DNA of 64,000 nucleotides, taken from Cepaea nemoralis. Lineage: Eukaryota; Mollusca; Gastropoda; Stylommatophora; Helicidae. The stretch lies in NCBI GenBank assembly GCA_014155875.1, contig JACEFZ010027070.1, positions 62,001 through 126,000 on the forward strand, given 5' to 3'. The notes below the pieces were generated by a model. It saw nothing but the letters and a program-made list of their open reading frames with translations. It was not told the origin of the DNA and searched no databases. The position numbers and the translations under genes were made by a program. Below, piece after piece: positions 1 through 10,931 of the stretch (position 1 is the first letter of the stretch; each line of letters opens with the position of its first letter).

Positions 1-800
1 TACAAGATTGTTGATATGATAAATGACTCTGGTGTAGAGAACGGAAAGAGAGTTGTAAAGATGTAGTGAATAGCTCGGGTTTGGGGAAAATAAATAGGTG
101 TCTAAAGATAGCTCAATGATAATAATGATGACCAAGTGGGCAGAACAGGAGACGGAGGTGGATGCGGCGGTTGCGGGAACGGAGGACAAAGAAGAAGATG
201 TGGAAGAGGATAAGGAAGAAGATTATGTTTACGAAACCGATGAGAATCATGAGCACGTTAATAACCATAATGATAACGACCTTGACCGCAATGATGACCT
301 GTAAGAAGAATCAGAAAAAGAAAGAATAGCATTACAGGGGCCATGAAACTGAGGAGGAGAAAGCAGCCTCACTGATGTTTGAAGTACTCACTCCACAATT
401 CTAGCTTTCCCTCCACTTCGGACTGAATGACACCATTGACATTTGAAATGTATAACACTCCACAAAAAGTGTAGATGTCATAATTGGAGACACACCGCAT
501 GATTTTGCTGAGAAACAAGTGCATGGATGTCATTACAAGATGCCCATGCATATTTGATATTGCGGAGAAATTGCAACGTAATACTCACTACACTGGCGAA
601 GAGGCAGTCGATAAGTAATACGATTCTTGTGTGTCGTGTGGCATACTTTATTAAGTGGGCGATTGTTATCTCGGTGCGATGTTTTTAACTTTTGTAGCCT
701 CCTTGGCTGCTCCGTGTTGGATTTCTGGACTCATGTTTATTATTTCTGCAAACTGGCCTTTGAAATTCCAGTAAAAGTTACTCCCACTGGTTTGGATGTG
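1..800. other. No recognisable gene; low-complexity start
   Basis: An acidic low-complexity frame at 98-304 (rich in E, D and N) follows GAT/GAA-like sequence and has no domain I recognise. The rest is AT-moderate sequence in which I see no repeat copy or gene. Confidence 0.45.
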
Positions 801-840
801 GTGTGGTGTATGTGATTTTCAACTCTGATAACACTGTCAT

Positions 841-910
841 CTTTCGTTCTTCTTCTTCTTCTCCTCCTCCTCCTCCTTCTTCTTCTTCTTCTGCCTGCCG
901 CCTACCGGCC

Positions 911-957
<47 letters not shown>

Positions 958-1150
958 ATTCTTTTTCTTTTTCTTCTGTTTTTTCTTCTTCTTCTCCTTC
1001 TTCTTTTTTCTTCTTCTTCTTCTTCTTCTTCTTCTTCTTCTTCTTCTTCTTCTTCTTCTTCTTCTTCTTCTTCTTCTTCTTCTTCTTCTTTCTTCTTCTT
1101 TTTCCCCCTTCCTTCTTCCTCTTTCTTCTTTCTTCTTTCTTATTCCTTCT
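841..1150. repeat. Compound microsatellite: CTT, GTCT and CTT tracts
   Basis: A GTCT run at about 910-957 is flanked by long CTT runs (841-890 and about 965-1150). Frames on both strands here are poly-Leu/Ser or poly-Arg/Lys translations of the repeat. It directly abuts the 3' end of a LINE-G copy lying to the right on the minus strand, so it may have grown from that element's tail. Confidence 0.95.
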
Positions 1151-1159
1151 CCCTTGAGA

Positions 1160-1640
1160 TGAGCTGAGTCAATAATGAACATTACACCGCTCACGACATT
1201 CCCATCCGCATTGTGGCCTTATCTTCAACAACCAGCGAAGAGTCCCAGTTGTACCAGTTATAGTCTGATTATGTATTCGTCTGGCCTTTCCTTGAAGTCC
1301 TGAGTGTCAGCAATATCCCCTAGTCACTCCCCACCGCCCCATTCTTTCCAGGCTTTGATGATCTATCAGTTCATCCACACTAAACACATGATCCGAAAGA
1401 GCCCCGACCACATCTGCCTTAGCATGCACTAGTATCCCACACACCGGTGTAAACCCAGCCAATCTGTCCGCCTGCTCGTTTCCCAACACCACAGCACGCC
1501 ATCGGGAAAAGATCCAATCTATACTCCCTATTTTTCATTGTGTAATTGAAGCACGCCGCTCTGCGTGAAGCATACCTGGCTTTCCCCTTCTCAGCGCATT
1601 CTTTGATAACGTTACAATGACGACACGTGAGCGCTGTTTC
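1160..1640 (-). mobile_element. LINE-G fragment, RNase H remnant to 3' end
   Basis: The minus strand encodes GNEQADRLAG, the conserved last block of the RNase H domain of jockey/I-type non-LTR retrotransposons, followed by a C-terminal region ending near TLRWLLK. The 3' part (the motif complementary to CAGCGAAGAGTC) recurs at 3520, 17590 and 41015. It is 5'-truncated with frame breaks and ends next to the CTT microsatellite. The role in an intact element would be degradation of the RNA strand during target-primed reverse transcription. Confidence 0.7.
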
Positions 1641-1774
1641 TAAGTCGTAAAACGGTTAAAAATGCATCCCATTATTTTATGTACCCAGCTGGGAAATACT
1701 AGAAAATAACTGTAACTTTCTAGTAAAAGTTACTTAATATTTCCTATCGTAACTTTCAAGTATCAGGTCTTAGT

Positions 1775-2360
1775 TAGATATGACTGAGCTACCGTATGAC
1801 AGTAGACGATACTACCTGCATTCTGTTAGCGAAGCATATTGGATGGCGCTTACCAAACCCGAGACGCTACAGTATGTCAGGTTGTAGTCAGATATGACTG
1901 AGCTACCGTATGACAGTAGACGGTACTATAGGCTTTCTGTTAGCGCAGAATGGTGGGCGGCGCTCATCAAACCCAACACCCCCATTGAGCTAACGGCTTC
2001 GGGCAGAAGTGTGCAATTTGGAGATTAACCGCCTTACCCTAGGAAGAGGAAATGCAACCGAAATACTAAATGTCATGGCAGGACAGACCAGGCCCTAGGC
2101 CTTGGCCGATAACTGGCCTAGGATGTAAGCTCCGACAGACGGACAGTTAGAGTATTGCTTTGCTGATCCGGCAGCTTCTACAGCTTGTCTTGTTTCAGAC
2201 TTATTGATGTTACCTTTTCCCCTGGAGTTAACTAGGCAGGCAGAGAAAGAGGGATCGTGCTGCATGGGCAATGCATGATCTCTAAATTCAGCCCAGGCTT
2301 TGTGTTATAGAGGCATAACTCCGTTTTACAAACTATCGTCTGCCAAGACGGCAAGGTGCC
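1775..2360 (-). repeat. Dispersed repeat R1, with a duplicated end
   Basis: R1 is a repeat of about 550 bp also present at 3690-4150 and 38060-38600 on the plus strand. Shared blocks include GCAAAGCAATGCTCTAA and GTGACAGTAGACG-like segments. In this copy the end carrying TATGACTGAGCTACCGTATG is present twice, at about 1780 and 1892. No coding capacity is seen. The segment near 2150-2180 is faintly tRNA-like, so R1 may be a SINE, but I cannot assign it. Confidence 0.7.
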
Positions 2361-2762
2361 ATTCAGTCAAGTTAACTTTCCAGTAAAAGTTATTGAATAT
2401 TTCCCATCTTGTTAAACCATCTTCGATTTCCGACCCCGTTAGTTAACTATCTCCTGACTAACCATTCCGTGTTCATAACAAATCTGTGTCATCGTCGTCT
2501 CCGAGCTATTTTTATAGGGTGGGTTCCAGGCCTCTGTGAGCGGTCACTAGCACCCAAACAAAAGGCAGCAACATCCCCAATTACCGGTCACTAATGAGCT
2601 CGGGAGTTATTGAAAAGGATCGCATTTCTCTCTCGACATCATACTTGATTGTGGAGAATGTCTCTGTTATCTTCTTCTTTGGGTTGCTTATATTTGATTG
2701 CAAATACAGAATGATGATGCGGTGAGTATGTTTATATGTGTATACGTTAAAGTTAACACTTC

Positions 2763-3420
2763 AAAGACATCTCAATGTTTATTTATATGCGGTATATAAT
2801 TTACGATGCCGGCTCCCTGGCCGAGGTGTTAGCAGCTTTCTCCGTAATCCCGAATACTCTCGTGGTTGACGTGAGTGCACGAGAATTGGAAGCGGTTCGA
2901 GTCGCACCAGTGACTTATGAGAGTATGGAGCCGGTCGCTCAGAAAGTCGTGGCGTGCTGATGAGCGTAATCTAGCCTAGGAATCAACATACAGCTGAAAG
3001 ATGCTGATGTTGACCGCAATATCCTGAAACAGGATGGAAACGCGGGTAAAAAAAATATATATATAATTTACGGGTCAGAGATGAAGTGCATATTATGCAA
3101 TGTATTACGTCTTCACGCGAAAACATCAATGTTCAATAAATTAATATGCTCCGTGGTGCACGGGAATGTCCTTATGAATAGCACTTCACGTTGTGGTACG
3201 GAAGTGTTCAGAGGTGAATATGGATATGCCTTGCATTACTGTAAAACAAGTTTATTAGCAATTCGCCGCTTTCCCATGACTGCAATTGCTTTTTGACCTA
3301 TCAAAGACATATTCTTTGGATGGGATGTAAATATAAGACGGCAGTAAAAATTGTCATAACGATGCAACAGATACTTTTTAAAAACATTTAGCGTGAATGA
3401 GGGCAAACATTTGTGAACTC
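2763..3420 (+). repeat. Dispersed repeat R2, interrupted by a SINE
   Basis: The sequence on either side of the SINE at 2806-3059 aligns with 24241-24630, for example TTTATATGCGGTATATAATT, TGTATTACGTCTTCACGCG and AAATATAAGACGGCAG. The 24 kb copy lacks the SINE. No frame is conserved between copies, so the repeat class is unknown. Confidence 0.8.
2806..3059 (+). mobile_element. SINE-F, tRNA-derived, inserted in R2
   Basis: The 5' end reads like a tRNA-Leu/Ser gene: an A-box-like CTGGCCGAGGTGTTAG and a B-box GGTTCGAGTC about 75 bases later. The 3' end is an A-rich tail. It is flanked by perfect 13-bp direct repeats TATATAATTTACG (2793-2805 and 3060-3072), the mark of LINE-mediated retroposition. 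The paralogous R2 copy at 24.2 kb shows the empty site. Confidence 0.85.
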
Positions 3421-3519
3421 ACTTATACTAATACACAACAAACATCCAGAGAGCGGTGCCGGCCAAGAACTAGAATGGCTCTAATAGTTTCATGGAGTCT
3501 TGAATGTATAGTTCAAGCT

Positions 3520-3640
3520 CGTGTGAATTGAGTTGAGTCAAGAACCGACATCATATCATTCGGGACATTTCCCATATGTGCTCCGTGCTCATCTGCAACA
3601 GCCAGCGAAGAGTCCCTTATTGTAATTAGCTCAGGGAGAG
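3520..3640 (-). mobile_element. LINE-G 3'-end fragment
   Basis: It matches the 3' terminal segments at 1160, 17590 and 41015 (shared AAGAACCGACA and CAGCCAGCGAAGAGTC). Only the 3' end is present, typical of 5'-truncated insertions. No RT or RNase H motif remains. Confidence 0.65.
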
Positions 3641-3689
3641 GACTAAAGAGATTCCGGCGAAGCAAGAAGTGTGGAAAATATGATAGTGT

Positions 3690-4150
3690 GGACAAGAAGA
3701 CTGCCACCTTGCCGTTTTGACAGACGACTAGTTTTGTAAAATAGAGATTTTCCTCTCCATAGCACATACATAATCTGGTTTGATTTTATAGACCATGTGT
3801 TGCCCATGTATCATGATCCCTGTCCCGATCTGCGTGATTTACTCACGTGAAAAGGTAATACCAATACTTCTGGAGCAAAACAAGCAGCAGAAGCTGTCGG
3901 ATTAGCAAAGCAATGCTCTAATTGCCCTCCGGTAGGAACTTCCATCCTAGACCAGTTGCCGACTAAGGGTTAGGGCCTGGTCTGCCCTGCCATGACATTT
4001 AGTCTTTAGGTTGCAATTATCCGCACTAGGGTAAGGTTTGTAACGTTCCAATTGTGCTCCTCTGCCAGACGCCGTTGGCACAATGTGGGGTGTCGGATAT
4101 GATGAGCGCCGCCCAACATACGGCGCCAATATAAAGCAGGTAGAACCGTC
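3690..4150 (+). repeat. Dispersed repeat R1
   Basis: This is the plus-strand copy. It shares GTTGGCACAATGTGGGGTGT, GGCCTGGTCTGCC and TAGTCTT with the 38 kb copy. No reading frame is conserved. Confidence 0.75.
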
Positions 4151-4209
4151 TACTGTCCTACGGTCTTCTACTACTGTCGTCTCTGCCCTCTTGTACCCCA
4201 ATGAAGTTT

Positions 4210-5215
4210 AGGCCTATGTCTAACTCACGTCACCTTACGTTATACTTATCTCTTTCATCGCTCTCCATCTCTCTCCATATCCTCCCGGTTTTATTTCTCT
4301 CTGTATTTGATTCCCTTCTCTATGTATATTTAGGTAACTCTTTACTTTTTTTTAAATTTCTGCCCAAGGTGTTATAATGCTGATTCTTTATTAACCATTA
4401 GTTTGACAAGCTCCTCAATCACACTGTACCTGTAATCTATCTTCGATCTGGATAGCTACTCATATCCATTCATTGTTACTGTTTTCTGTTTGCATTTAAC
4501 GGAAGCAAGACTCTTCCTGCATTTCCGAAACTATCCATAAGTATTAGCTGCTTCCTGTTTCAGCATCCTTTAAATACACTTGTATTTCTACCGCATTGTT
4601 ATCGCACAATGTTTACTAATGCTAATGGATAACACTATGTCCCGTCTCCATAGACAGAGCACCAATTTACGATCCTGCGTTGCGAGGGAAAAGGTGACAG
4701 TTTAGTCCGGGCTTCAATCTAGAAGAGGACATTTTAGACAACTGCAACACTTAGTGAGTTTTCATAACACTTAGTTAGTTTTCCTCGTGCTCAGTCATCG
4801 ATGAGTGGGGAAAATAGTGTTGGCGTCGCCTATTTCATCTGTTAAGGGAGGCTTAGCAGGAATCTCTCCAGGCTGTTATGAGTGTAGAGTAGTTCTGGGT
4901 GAGAGAGTTAGTGTTCTAGATCTGACTGTCGGCAAAATACGGCTCGCGTGTACAGCGTGGACATGTGGAATATTCTCAAATGCACGCTGAGTGGATTGAA
5001 GCCCAGCATACGATAATATACATACAACATGTTTAATTAACTACAAATATATAAATCTTTTAAAGCTATTTATAGTTTTTACAGGTAAGAATGTGTTATC
5101 TGATGCAGATTGAGTGAGTGTGGAGTGACAACGACGACCTTGACTGAGTTCTATTTCTGTATTATCCTTCATTTTTATTAATTGATTAGTTAAGTTTTAA
5201 TGAAATAAGATTAAT
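4210..5215. other. No recognisable gene or repeat
   Basis: AT-moderate sequence with no domain-bearing frame, no tandem array and no match to the other repeat families noted in the window. The last part (about 5160-5215) would be 3' untranslated sequence of the RPS25 pseudogene. Confidence 0.4.
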
Positions 5216-5217
5216 AA

Positions 5218-5586
5218 CTACACAGCTGAATCATCCTTATCTCCCTTGGCGGCCTAAGCGTAGATCAGCTGAGAGCTGTGTTTGGACTTCTGTCGGATCA
5301 ATCCTTTTGAGCGCAGCTCAAACAACGCATGCTGTGCATAGAAGCCTCCGTCCTTCAGCCTCTTAGAGACAACAGAGGGAATGTTCAGCTTGTAACTGGG
5401 CACCTCATTTTACAGCTTGTCATATGTTGGCTTGCTAACATGCATGTGTTGTTCAGCTTCTAACATTTTCCTTGAGCAATTCTCCTTCTTTTTCTTTGCC
5501 TTGCCACCGCAGACATCCTTCTTGGGGTCTCCTGCAGTAGGTTTTGGGGCCTTACTTGCCGGCGTGTATGTTTTCTGTTCTCCCAT
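5218..5586 (-). pseudogene. Processed pseudogene of 40S ribosomal protein S25
   Basis: Read from an ATG at 5586 to a TAG at 5218, one uninterrupted frame of 123 codons (122 plus stop) follows RPS25 from end to end. A basic GGKAKKKK block (about residues 27-34) is followed by [25 protein letters not shown], then [20 protein letters not shown] and a short C-terminal tail. The family is usually about 120-125 residues, so length and order are preserved and no intron interrupts it. Two in-frame stops break it: codon 59, just after TYDKL, and codon 111, after QLIYA. The winged-helix core (about 50-110) is most conserved while the N-terminus has drifted. RPS25 is a small-subunit protein near the head of the 40S ribosome; this copy cannot encode it. 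The intronless state suggests LINE-mediated retroposition. I found no poly-A tract or target duplication, so the insertion is probably old. Confidence 0.88.
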
Positions 5587-5599
5587 GTTGCCGGATCAC

Positions 5600-6075
5600 C
5601 CCCTTAAGATTGTATCTTATCCGTCATTATGTCTTTTTTTTTTACATTTCAAATGATTCATTTTTGCATTAACAGAAGTCTTAGTGTTTCTTACTAGCCT
5701 CTTGTACCTTGAGAACTCTTGCTATAATCTTCTACTCCTCAATGATTAAAGCACGAATGATTCTTTCTCTGACAGCGTTGTGGCACAGAGATCCCCCATA
5801 AACACGTATAACTGTCTTCTGTCGCTTGCACAAAGCACCCAGATTGTGCGGCCGCTAAGCTTTCACCCTCTGAACTTGTGGGGACTAACATATCTCACCC
5901 CCCTGTAACGGATAAGCAGGTAATTCCTGGACACCCTACAATTAAACCTGTAGTTATCTTACCGTCGTGTTTCCTACCAGTGGTGTCCGTTGGTTGTACA
6001 ACAAATGTTGGTGTTGTTATTAGGTAATATAGTGCTGTTAAAATGACTTTAACCAGGCGAACACTTGAAATACGC
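5600..6075. other. No recognisable gene or repeat
   Basis: Nothing assignable; short frames lack domains. Confidence 0.35.
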
Positions 6076-6079
6076 TCGG

Positions 6080-6560
6080 TTTAAAACTTCTGAACAAACG
6101 AATGTGTATAAAGGTATGCTGGACAGCAACAGAGATGTGGTTCCTGAAACGAATGTTCCGAATTCCTTGGACTGCCAGGAGTAACTAACGTTTGCCTGAA
6201 AGAGGCTAATGAATCTAGAACATTATATTCAACAAAGAAAGAGACAAACGGCTTTCTTTGGTCATGTGATAAGAAGAGAGGCAACGGAGAACATCGTGAC
6301 GACTGGAAAGATCAAGATGAAGAGAGACAGGGGCAGACCAAGAGAAATGATACTGGAAAGACTGAGACAGTGGCATGGATGAATATCATCAGCAGAGTCG
6401 ATCCAGAAAACCAAAGACCGCGATCTGTGGAGAGACATGATCGCCTATGCCAGCTGGCGAGGCATTTGATGATGATGCTGATGATGGTGACGATGATGAT
6501 GATGATGATGATGATGACGATTATGATGATGATGATGACGATTATTATTATGATGATGAT
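6080..6560 (+). mobile_element. LINE-B 3' end with ATG-repeat tail
   Basis: The plus strand encodes the C-terminus of a non-LTR retrotransposon polyprotein with frameshifts: FFGHVIRREATENIVTTGKI, then RGRPR, then DRDLWRDMIAYASWRGI. The last codon is followed immediately by TGA TGA TGA, the start of an impure ATG/ACG microsatellite (6463-6560). The stop codon therefore lies in the tail repeat and there is no 3' UTR. The domain after the RT thumb has no known catalytic role. 5'-truncated. Confidence 0.82.
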
Positions 6561-6769
6561 GACGTTAGACAGGATGGCACGCTGAGTACCTGTACAAGAT
6601 GACTTCCTCACAACACTACAAAATCGTTGCTGCCCCTGCTGTCCACGTTTTTCTACACCGCTGAAAGAAGATAACCCGCAGCAAATATGTAAACAAGCAC
6701 AGATTATCACGAAGCATTGTTAACTTTTTGTTAAGCTAGCTGCATGTCTTTTACTTTCTGAGGACAAAA

Positions 6770-7204
<435 letters not shown>

Positions 7205-7440
7205 CGACGACCATTACGAGGCATTGTGAACGTTTTGTTAAGTTAGCTGCATGTAATTTGCAGGATGCCGCAATCAACCCCAACATTTCTTGGCTGATTG
7301 TAATTACATTTTGATGCCGTGCGACATTTGAACATTTTAAAAAAGTGACGGACAATAATAAGCACTTTAAGCCGTAATGGGTGTAAAGTGTTAGACCGAT
7401 ATTTGTTTAAAGTGATTGGTGATATGGTGAATAATACACC

Positions 7441-7900
7441 TATCGCCAGTACTTTGAATCACATTTTTTAAATTCCCATTTGTTCCTATCGCCCGTACTT
7501 TGAATCACATTTTTAAAAATTCCCATTTGTTCCTATCGCCCGTACTTTAAATCACATTTTTTTAAAAATTCCCATTTGTTCCTATCGCCCGTACTTTGAA
7601 TCACATTTTTTTATTCCCATTTGTTCCTATCGCCCGTACTTTGAATCACATTTTTTTTAATTCCCATTTGTTCCTATCGCCCGTACTTTGAATCACATTT
7701 TATTATTCTTATTTGTTCCTATCGCCCGTACTTTGAATCACATGTTTAAATTCCCATTTTGTTCCTATCGCCCGTACTTTGAATCACATTTTTTTATTCC
7801 CATTTGTTCCTATCGCTCGTACTTTGAATCACATTTTTTTTATTCCCATTTGTTCCAATCGCCCGTACTTAGAATCACATTTTTTAAATTCTCATTTGTA
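7441..7900. repeat. Minisatellite, about 46-bp unit, 10 copies
   Basis: Units of CCCATTTGTTCCTATCGCCC plus GTACTTTGAATCACA and a poly-T of variable length repeat head to tail. Unit length varies by 44-48 bases because of the T run. The 81- and 91-residue frames over it are translations of the repeat. Confidence 0.95.
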
Positions 7901-7949
7901 CATTCGGTCTGCGGGCTCTGTAGCGATTCGTAATCCGGAATCCATCCAT

Positions 7950-8606
7950 CCATCATGTGCCATGCCGATAAGCGTGGGCGGTCGTGTACTGCCATGTCAC
8001 TCGATCACCAGAGTCGTGGATAAGTTCTGTGTTCCTGTCTCGACCATGCCATGAGGCCAAGCCATCCAAGTATTTACTTCTCGGTCTTTCCCTTGGTCTC
8101 TTCCCTTCGATCTTGCCAGTTGTCACCAAGTTCTCCAAGTCATTTCTTCTCATAACATGCCCAAAAAATTTGACTGTCTACGTCAAATATCTCTAATCAG
8201 TTTACGATCTTCATTTGTTTCTTGAAGGACTTGTTCATTGGGTTTTTCTGTCTGTGCATGGTATTCTTTGCATTTTCCTCAGAAACCACATTTTCACAAC
8301 CATCAGCTGTTTTTCAGATTGACTTCTCATTGTCCACGCTTCACATCCATATAAAAGTACAGGTTCTATGTAGCACTTCAACACTCTTTTTCTCGTTTCA
8401 ATTGATATCTTGTTATTGGTCAGTATGTTTTTCATCTTGCAAAAGGCTACCTTCGCAATGGCAATTCTTGTTCTAATCTCTTCAAGGCATCTCTCATCAG
8501 ATATTATGACTGTGCCGAGATAACTTTATCGATTCACTTGCTTAAGAATATGCCCTTTTACTCGTATATCACATTGTGGTATTTCCTTCTTCCCGGTGAC
8601 GACCTT
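7950..8606 (-). mobile_element. LINE-A fragment
   Basis: On the minus strand a copy of the C-terminal third of LINE-A: the thumb-proximal block KMKNILTNNKISIETRKRVL, YIEPVLLYGCEAWTM, FLRKMQRIP, then VTTGKIEGKRPRERPRSKYL, ending AYRHGT followed by TGA. Frameshifts separate the segments. It is cut on the right at about 8606, where a SINE-A begins. Confidence 0.88.
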
Positions 8607-8609
8607 ATC

Positions 8610-8800
8610 CGGAATACCGTGTTCGAAACACTGCTGAGGGCGATTTGGAAGCTGACAGCCTTGCGTTGGCTTACATACATTGGTGTGAGTTTCGGTTGTT
8701 CGGAAATTAATGGCAAAACGTCTAATCGTAAACTTGTCAAGAAATCAGTCAAAATGCTGGGGTTAACTGCGACATCTTGTAAAGGATATGCAACTAACTT
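8610..8800 (+). mobile_element. SINE-A copy, 5'-truncated
   Basis: It begins at the B-box-like GTTCGAAACACTGCTG and ends with the family's 3' end, TGTAAAGGATATGCAACTAA. It lies between the LINE-A and LINE-B fragments. Confidence 0.8.
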
Positions 8801-8809
8801 CTCAATACC

Positions 8810-8925
8810 CCATGATCATCATCAAGTGCTCTGCCAGCTGGTGTTGGCGATCAAGTCTCTATACAGATCTCGGTCTTTGGTGTTCTGGATCAACTCTGTG
8901 GATTTTTTTTTCTTTATCTCGCTTT
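8810..8925 (-). mobile_element. LINE-B 3'-end fragment
   Basis: The complement reads DRDLYRD-like sequence, then ANTSWQST followed by TGATGATGA. This is the same 3' terminus as at 6440-6470. Confidence 0.7.
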
Positions 8926-9000
8926 GAACTCAAGCGTAGTTCAGACTGTACTGATTTTAGCGTGTGGGCCAGCTTTCACAATTACCAGTTCTCATGACAT
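8926..9000 (-). mobile_element. SINE-C 3' fragment
   Basis: It contains TTTGAACTCAAGCGTAGT and GATTTTAGCGTGTGG, the 3' part of SINE-C seen in full at 63096-63372. Confidence 0.65.
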
Positions 9001-9039
9001 TACAGCGCAGTTCTTTATCAACTTCGCTAGCCTGCTCCC

Positions 9040-9215
9040 TAACTGGAGACGTAAGTCAATCCGGGAAAGGGGGAGGGGGAGGATCTCCCAGCCTCGACAA
9101 AGATTCAACCACACGACCTCAGGATCGACAGTTAAGCTTGTTAGTCCCCGCGCTACAGTTGCCCCTCCTTGGTTACACAAATGCACAATAAACATACTTA
9201 AGTACGTACATCGCT
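9040..9215 (-). mobile_element. SINE-I, single tRNA-like element
   Basis: The minus strand has an A-box-like stretch (AACTGTAGCGCGGGGACTAA) and a B-box-like TGGTTGAATC about 60 bases on, as in tRNA-derived SINEs. Only one copy is seen, so its boundaries are a guess. Confidence 0.4.
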
Positions 9216-9461
9216 GACGCGGCTGTCGAATTAAGCCTTGAGCCGAGAGATTCCGGTGAGTACTCAGGAAAACACCCTGCGTAAAACGTCCCGCGTGTCG
9301 ATAGTAAACTACCGCATTAATTACCACAGAATGCACTCTTCTGCCCTGCGAGACTAATCTGTATTTTCATAGACTACTTTTGGAGTGATCTTTAAATAGG
9401 GTTGCAAATTTTGGAGTGTATCTTTAAATAGGGTTGCAAAAAAACAAAACAATGTTTGATG

Positions 9462-10112
9462 GTTAAATGTCTGTCCGTCTGTCTGACTTTTCTATCTGCT
9501 TTATCTGTCTGTGCGACCGCCCACTTGTGTGTATGTCTGTATGCCTCCCTGCGTGTGTGTCTGTCTGTCTGTCTGACTCGCCCACCCGCCAGCCCTGTCT
9601 CTCAATCTGTATACCTCTCTGTCTGATCCCACCCCCCCCCCGCTTGTCGTTTGTCTATCAGTATGTCCGTCAGTGTATATGTCTGTTTGTCTGTCTGCCT
9701 GAATGTCTGTTGTATACATACGTTATGTCTGCCTGCCTGTCTGACCAGCTCGCCTGTCTGTCTATCTGCCTGTCTGTCTGACCCACCCTTCCGCCAACTT
9801 GTCTGTCTGTCTGCTGTGTATATTCTTTCTGTTTGTCTGTCTTTCGGTTTGTATGTTCTCTCCAGTAGCCGATGTGTCTACTTGCTTGTGTGTCTGGTTA
9901 TTTGACTGCAAGTCTGTCCGCCTGCGTGTTTTTTCTGTTTACCTCTCTGTATGTCTAGCTGATTTTCCTATATGTCTGTCTTTCTATATCTCTGTTTGTC
10001 AGACTGCCTGTCTTTCTGTCATATTGTCTGTCTGTCTATCATTATATCTATGTGTTTCTCAGACTGTCAGTATGCCTGTCTCTCTATCAGACTGTCTGTC
10101 TCTCTGTCCCCC
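9462..10112. repeat. Degenerate CTGT microsatellite
   Basis: About 650 bases dominated by CTGT/CTGC units with interruptions. It gives Cys/Leu/Ser/Val-rich frames on the plus strand and Asp/Arg/Gln-rich frames on the minus strand, none of them genes. Confidence 0.92.
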
Positions 10113-10134
10113 ACGTGGACTTTTTCAAGTACTA

Positions 10135-10383
10135 CGAGGGTAAGTTAATAAGTAAGTCACAGATGGCTGTATAAAAATAACTAAATATGATAAAAACTTG
10201 AAACGAGTTTATTTTTATACATACATTGTCCCTTTATTTCTCAACACAATTTCCACCACAATTGATGTACTTATCCCATCGTTTTATCAGTCCTCCCAAA
10301 TCAGCTGCATAGGACTGCGTGCTTTGTTTTCATTTACCTGCCATCCCACAGAACTGTGTGACTTACTTATTGACTCGCCCTCG
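10135..10383. mobile_element. Mariner deletion derivative (MITE-like)
   Basis: The ends are inverted repeats of about 26 bp starting CGAGGG (left inner part AATAAGTAAGTCAC, matching the complement of the right end with 3 mismatches), flanked by TA on both sides (10133-10134, 10384-10385). Inside, CCCATCGTTTTATCAGTCCT and TTATTTTTATACATACATTG are the complement of the 3' end of the mariner at 50265-51036. It is therefore an internally deleted non-autonomous copy of that family. Confidence 0.88.
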
Positions 10384-10420
10384 TAACTTTTTTTTTTTTT
10401 TTTTTTTTTTTCTACCCAGC

Positions 10421-10575
10421 TATGCACCGCTTTACTGGAAATCGCTAGGGGCTAAGTCCACTGAAAACTCACCTTGGCGGGAGACATTTCGCGAGTGACG
10501 CCGAAGTTGAATGTGAAGTAAAACGTGGTTTAGAAAACAGAGCAAGCAGTTCTATGCAGCCGGTTTAGTAAGACG
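10421..10575. mobile_element. Rearranged mariner fragment with internal inversion
   Basis: 10421-10460 is the complement of two non-adjacent pieces of the 50265 mariner (GGTGCATAGCTGGGTAG and TTAGCCCCTAGCGATTTC). From about 10461 the sequence continues in direct orientation (ACTCACCTTGGCGGGAGA, then AAAACGTGGTTTAGA). It sits 36 bases from the MITE-like copy, across a poly-T tract. Confidence 0.8.
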
Positions 10576-10674
10576 TCGTCTTACAGTAGACAGACATATT
10601 GAAGGACTGTTATGGAGGAAAAGTTGTGCACGAGACAAAAGTTGCATGTCCTTACATGACGTCAAAGTAAACCC

Positions 10675-10885
10675 TAGCATTTGTTGGCTGTATGTGATTT
10701 TTTTTTTTTGGGGGGGGGGGGGGAAGCAAGTTTACGTTTAGTAGTTTGCTATTGCTTTCTGAGCAACCGACACACATACTATTGTATGAAAACCAGTGCA
10801 AGGAGGTCTGCTTCCAAATCGCCCGCTGCTGTCTTTCGAACGCGGTATGCGGGATTGCGAATTGTGTTCGTAACACTTGGGCCAC
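10675..10885 (-). mobile_element. SINE-A with internal poly-G run
   Basis: It contains AAGTTTACGTTTAGTAGTTTG, TTGCTTTCTGAGCAACCG, CCAAATCGCCCGCTGCTGT and CGAACGCGGTATGCGGGATT, all SINE-A blocks in reverse orientation. A T13/G14 run at about 10698-10723 replaces part of the usual sequence. Confidence 0.8.
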
Positions 10886-10931
10886 AGCCTCAGACAAGTA
10901 ACTAGATAATGATGAGACGGCTCATCTACCG

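Noticed and set aside
98..304. Acidic 68-residue frame as a real gene
   Set aside because: Low-complexity GAA/GAT sequence, no domain and no supporting signals.
778..1194. 138-residue Arg/Lys-rich frame
   Set aside because: Translation of the CTT/GTCT microsatellite on the minus strand.
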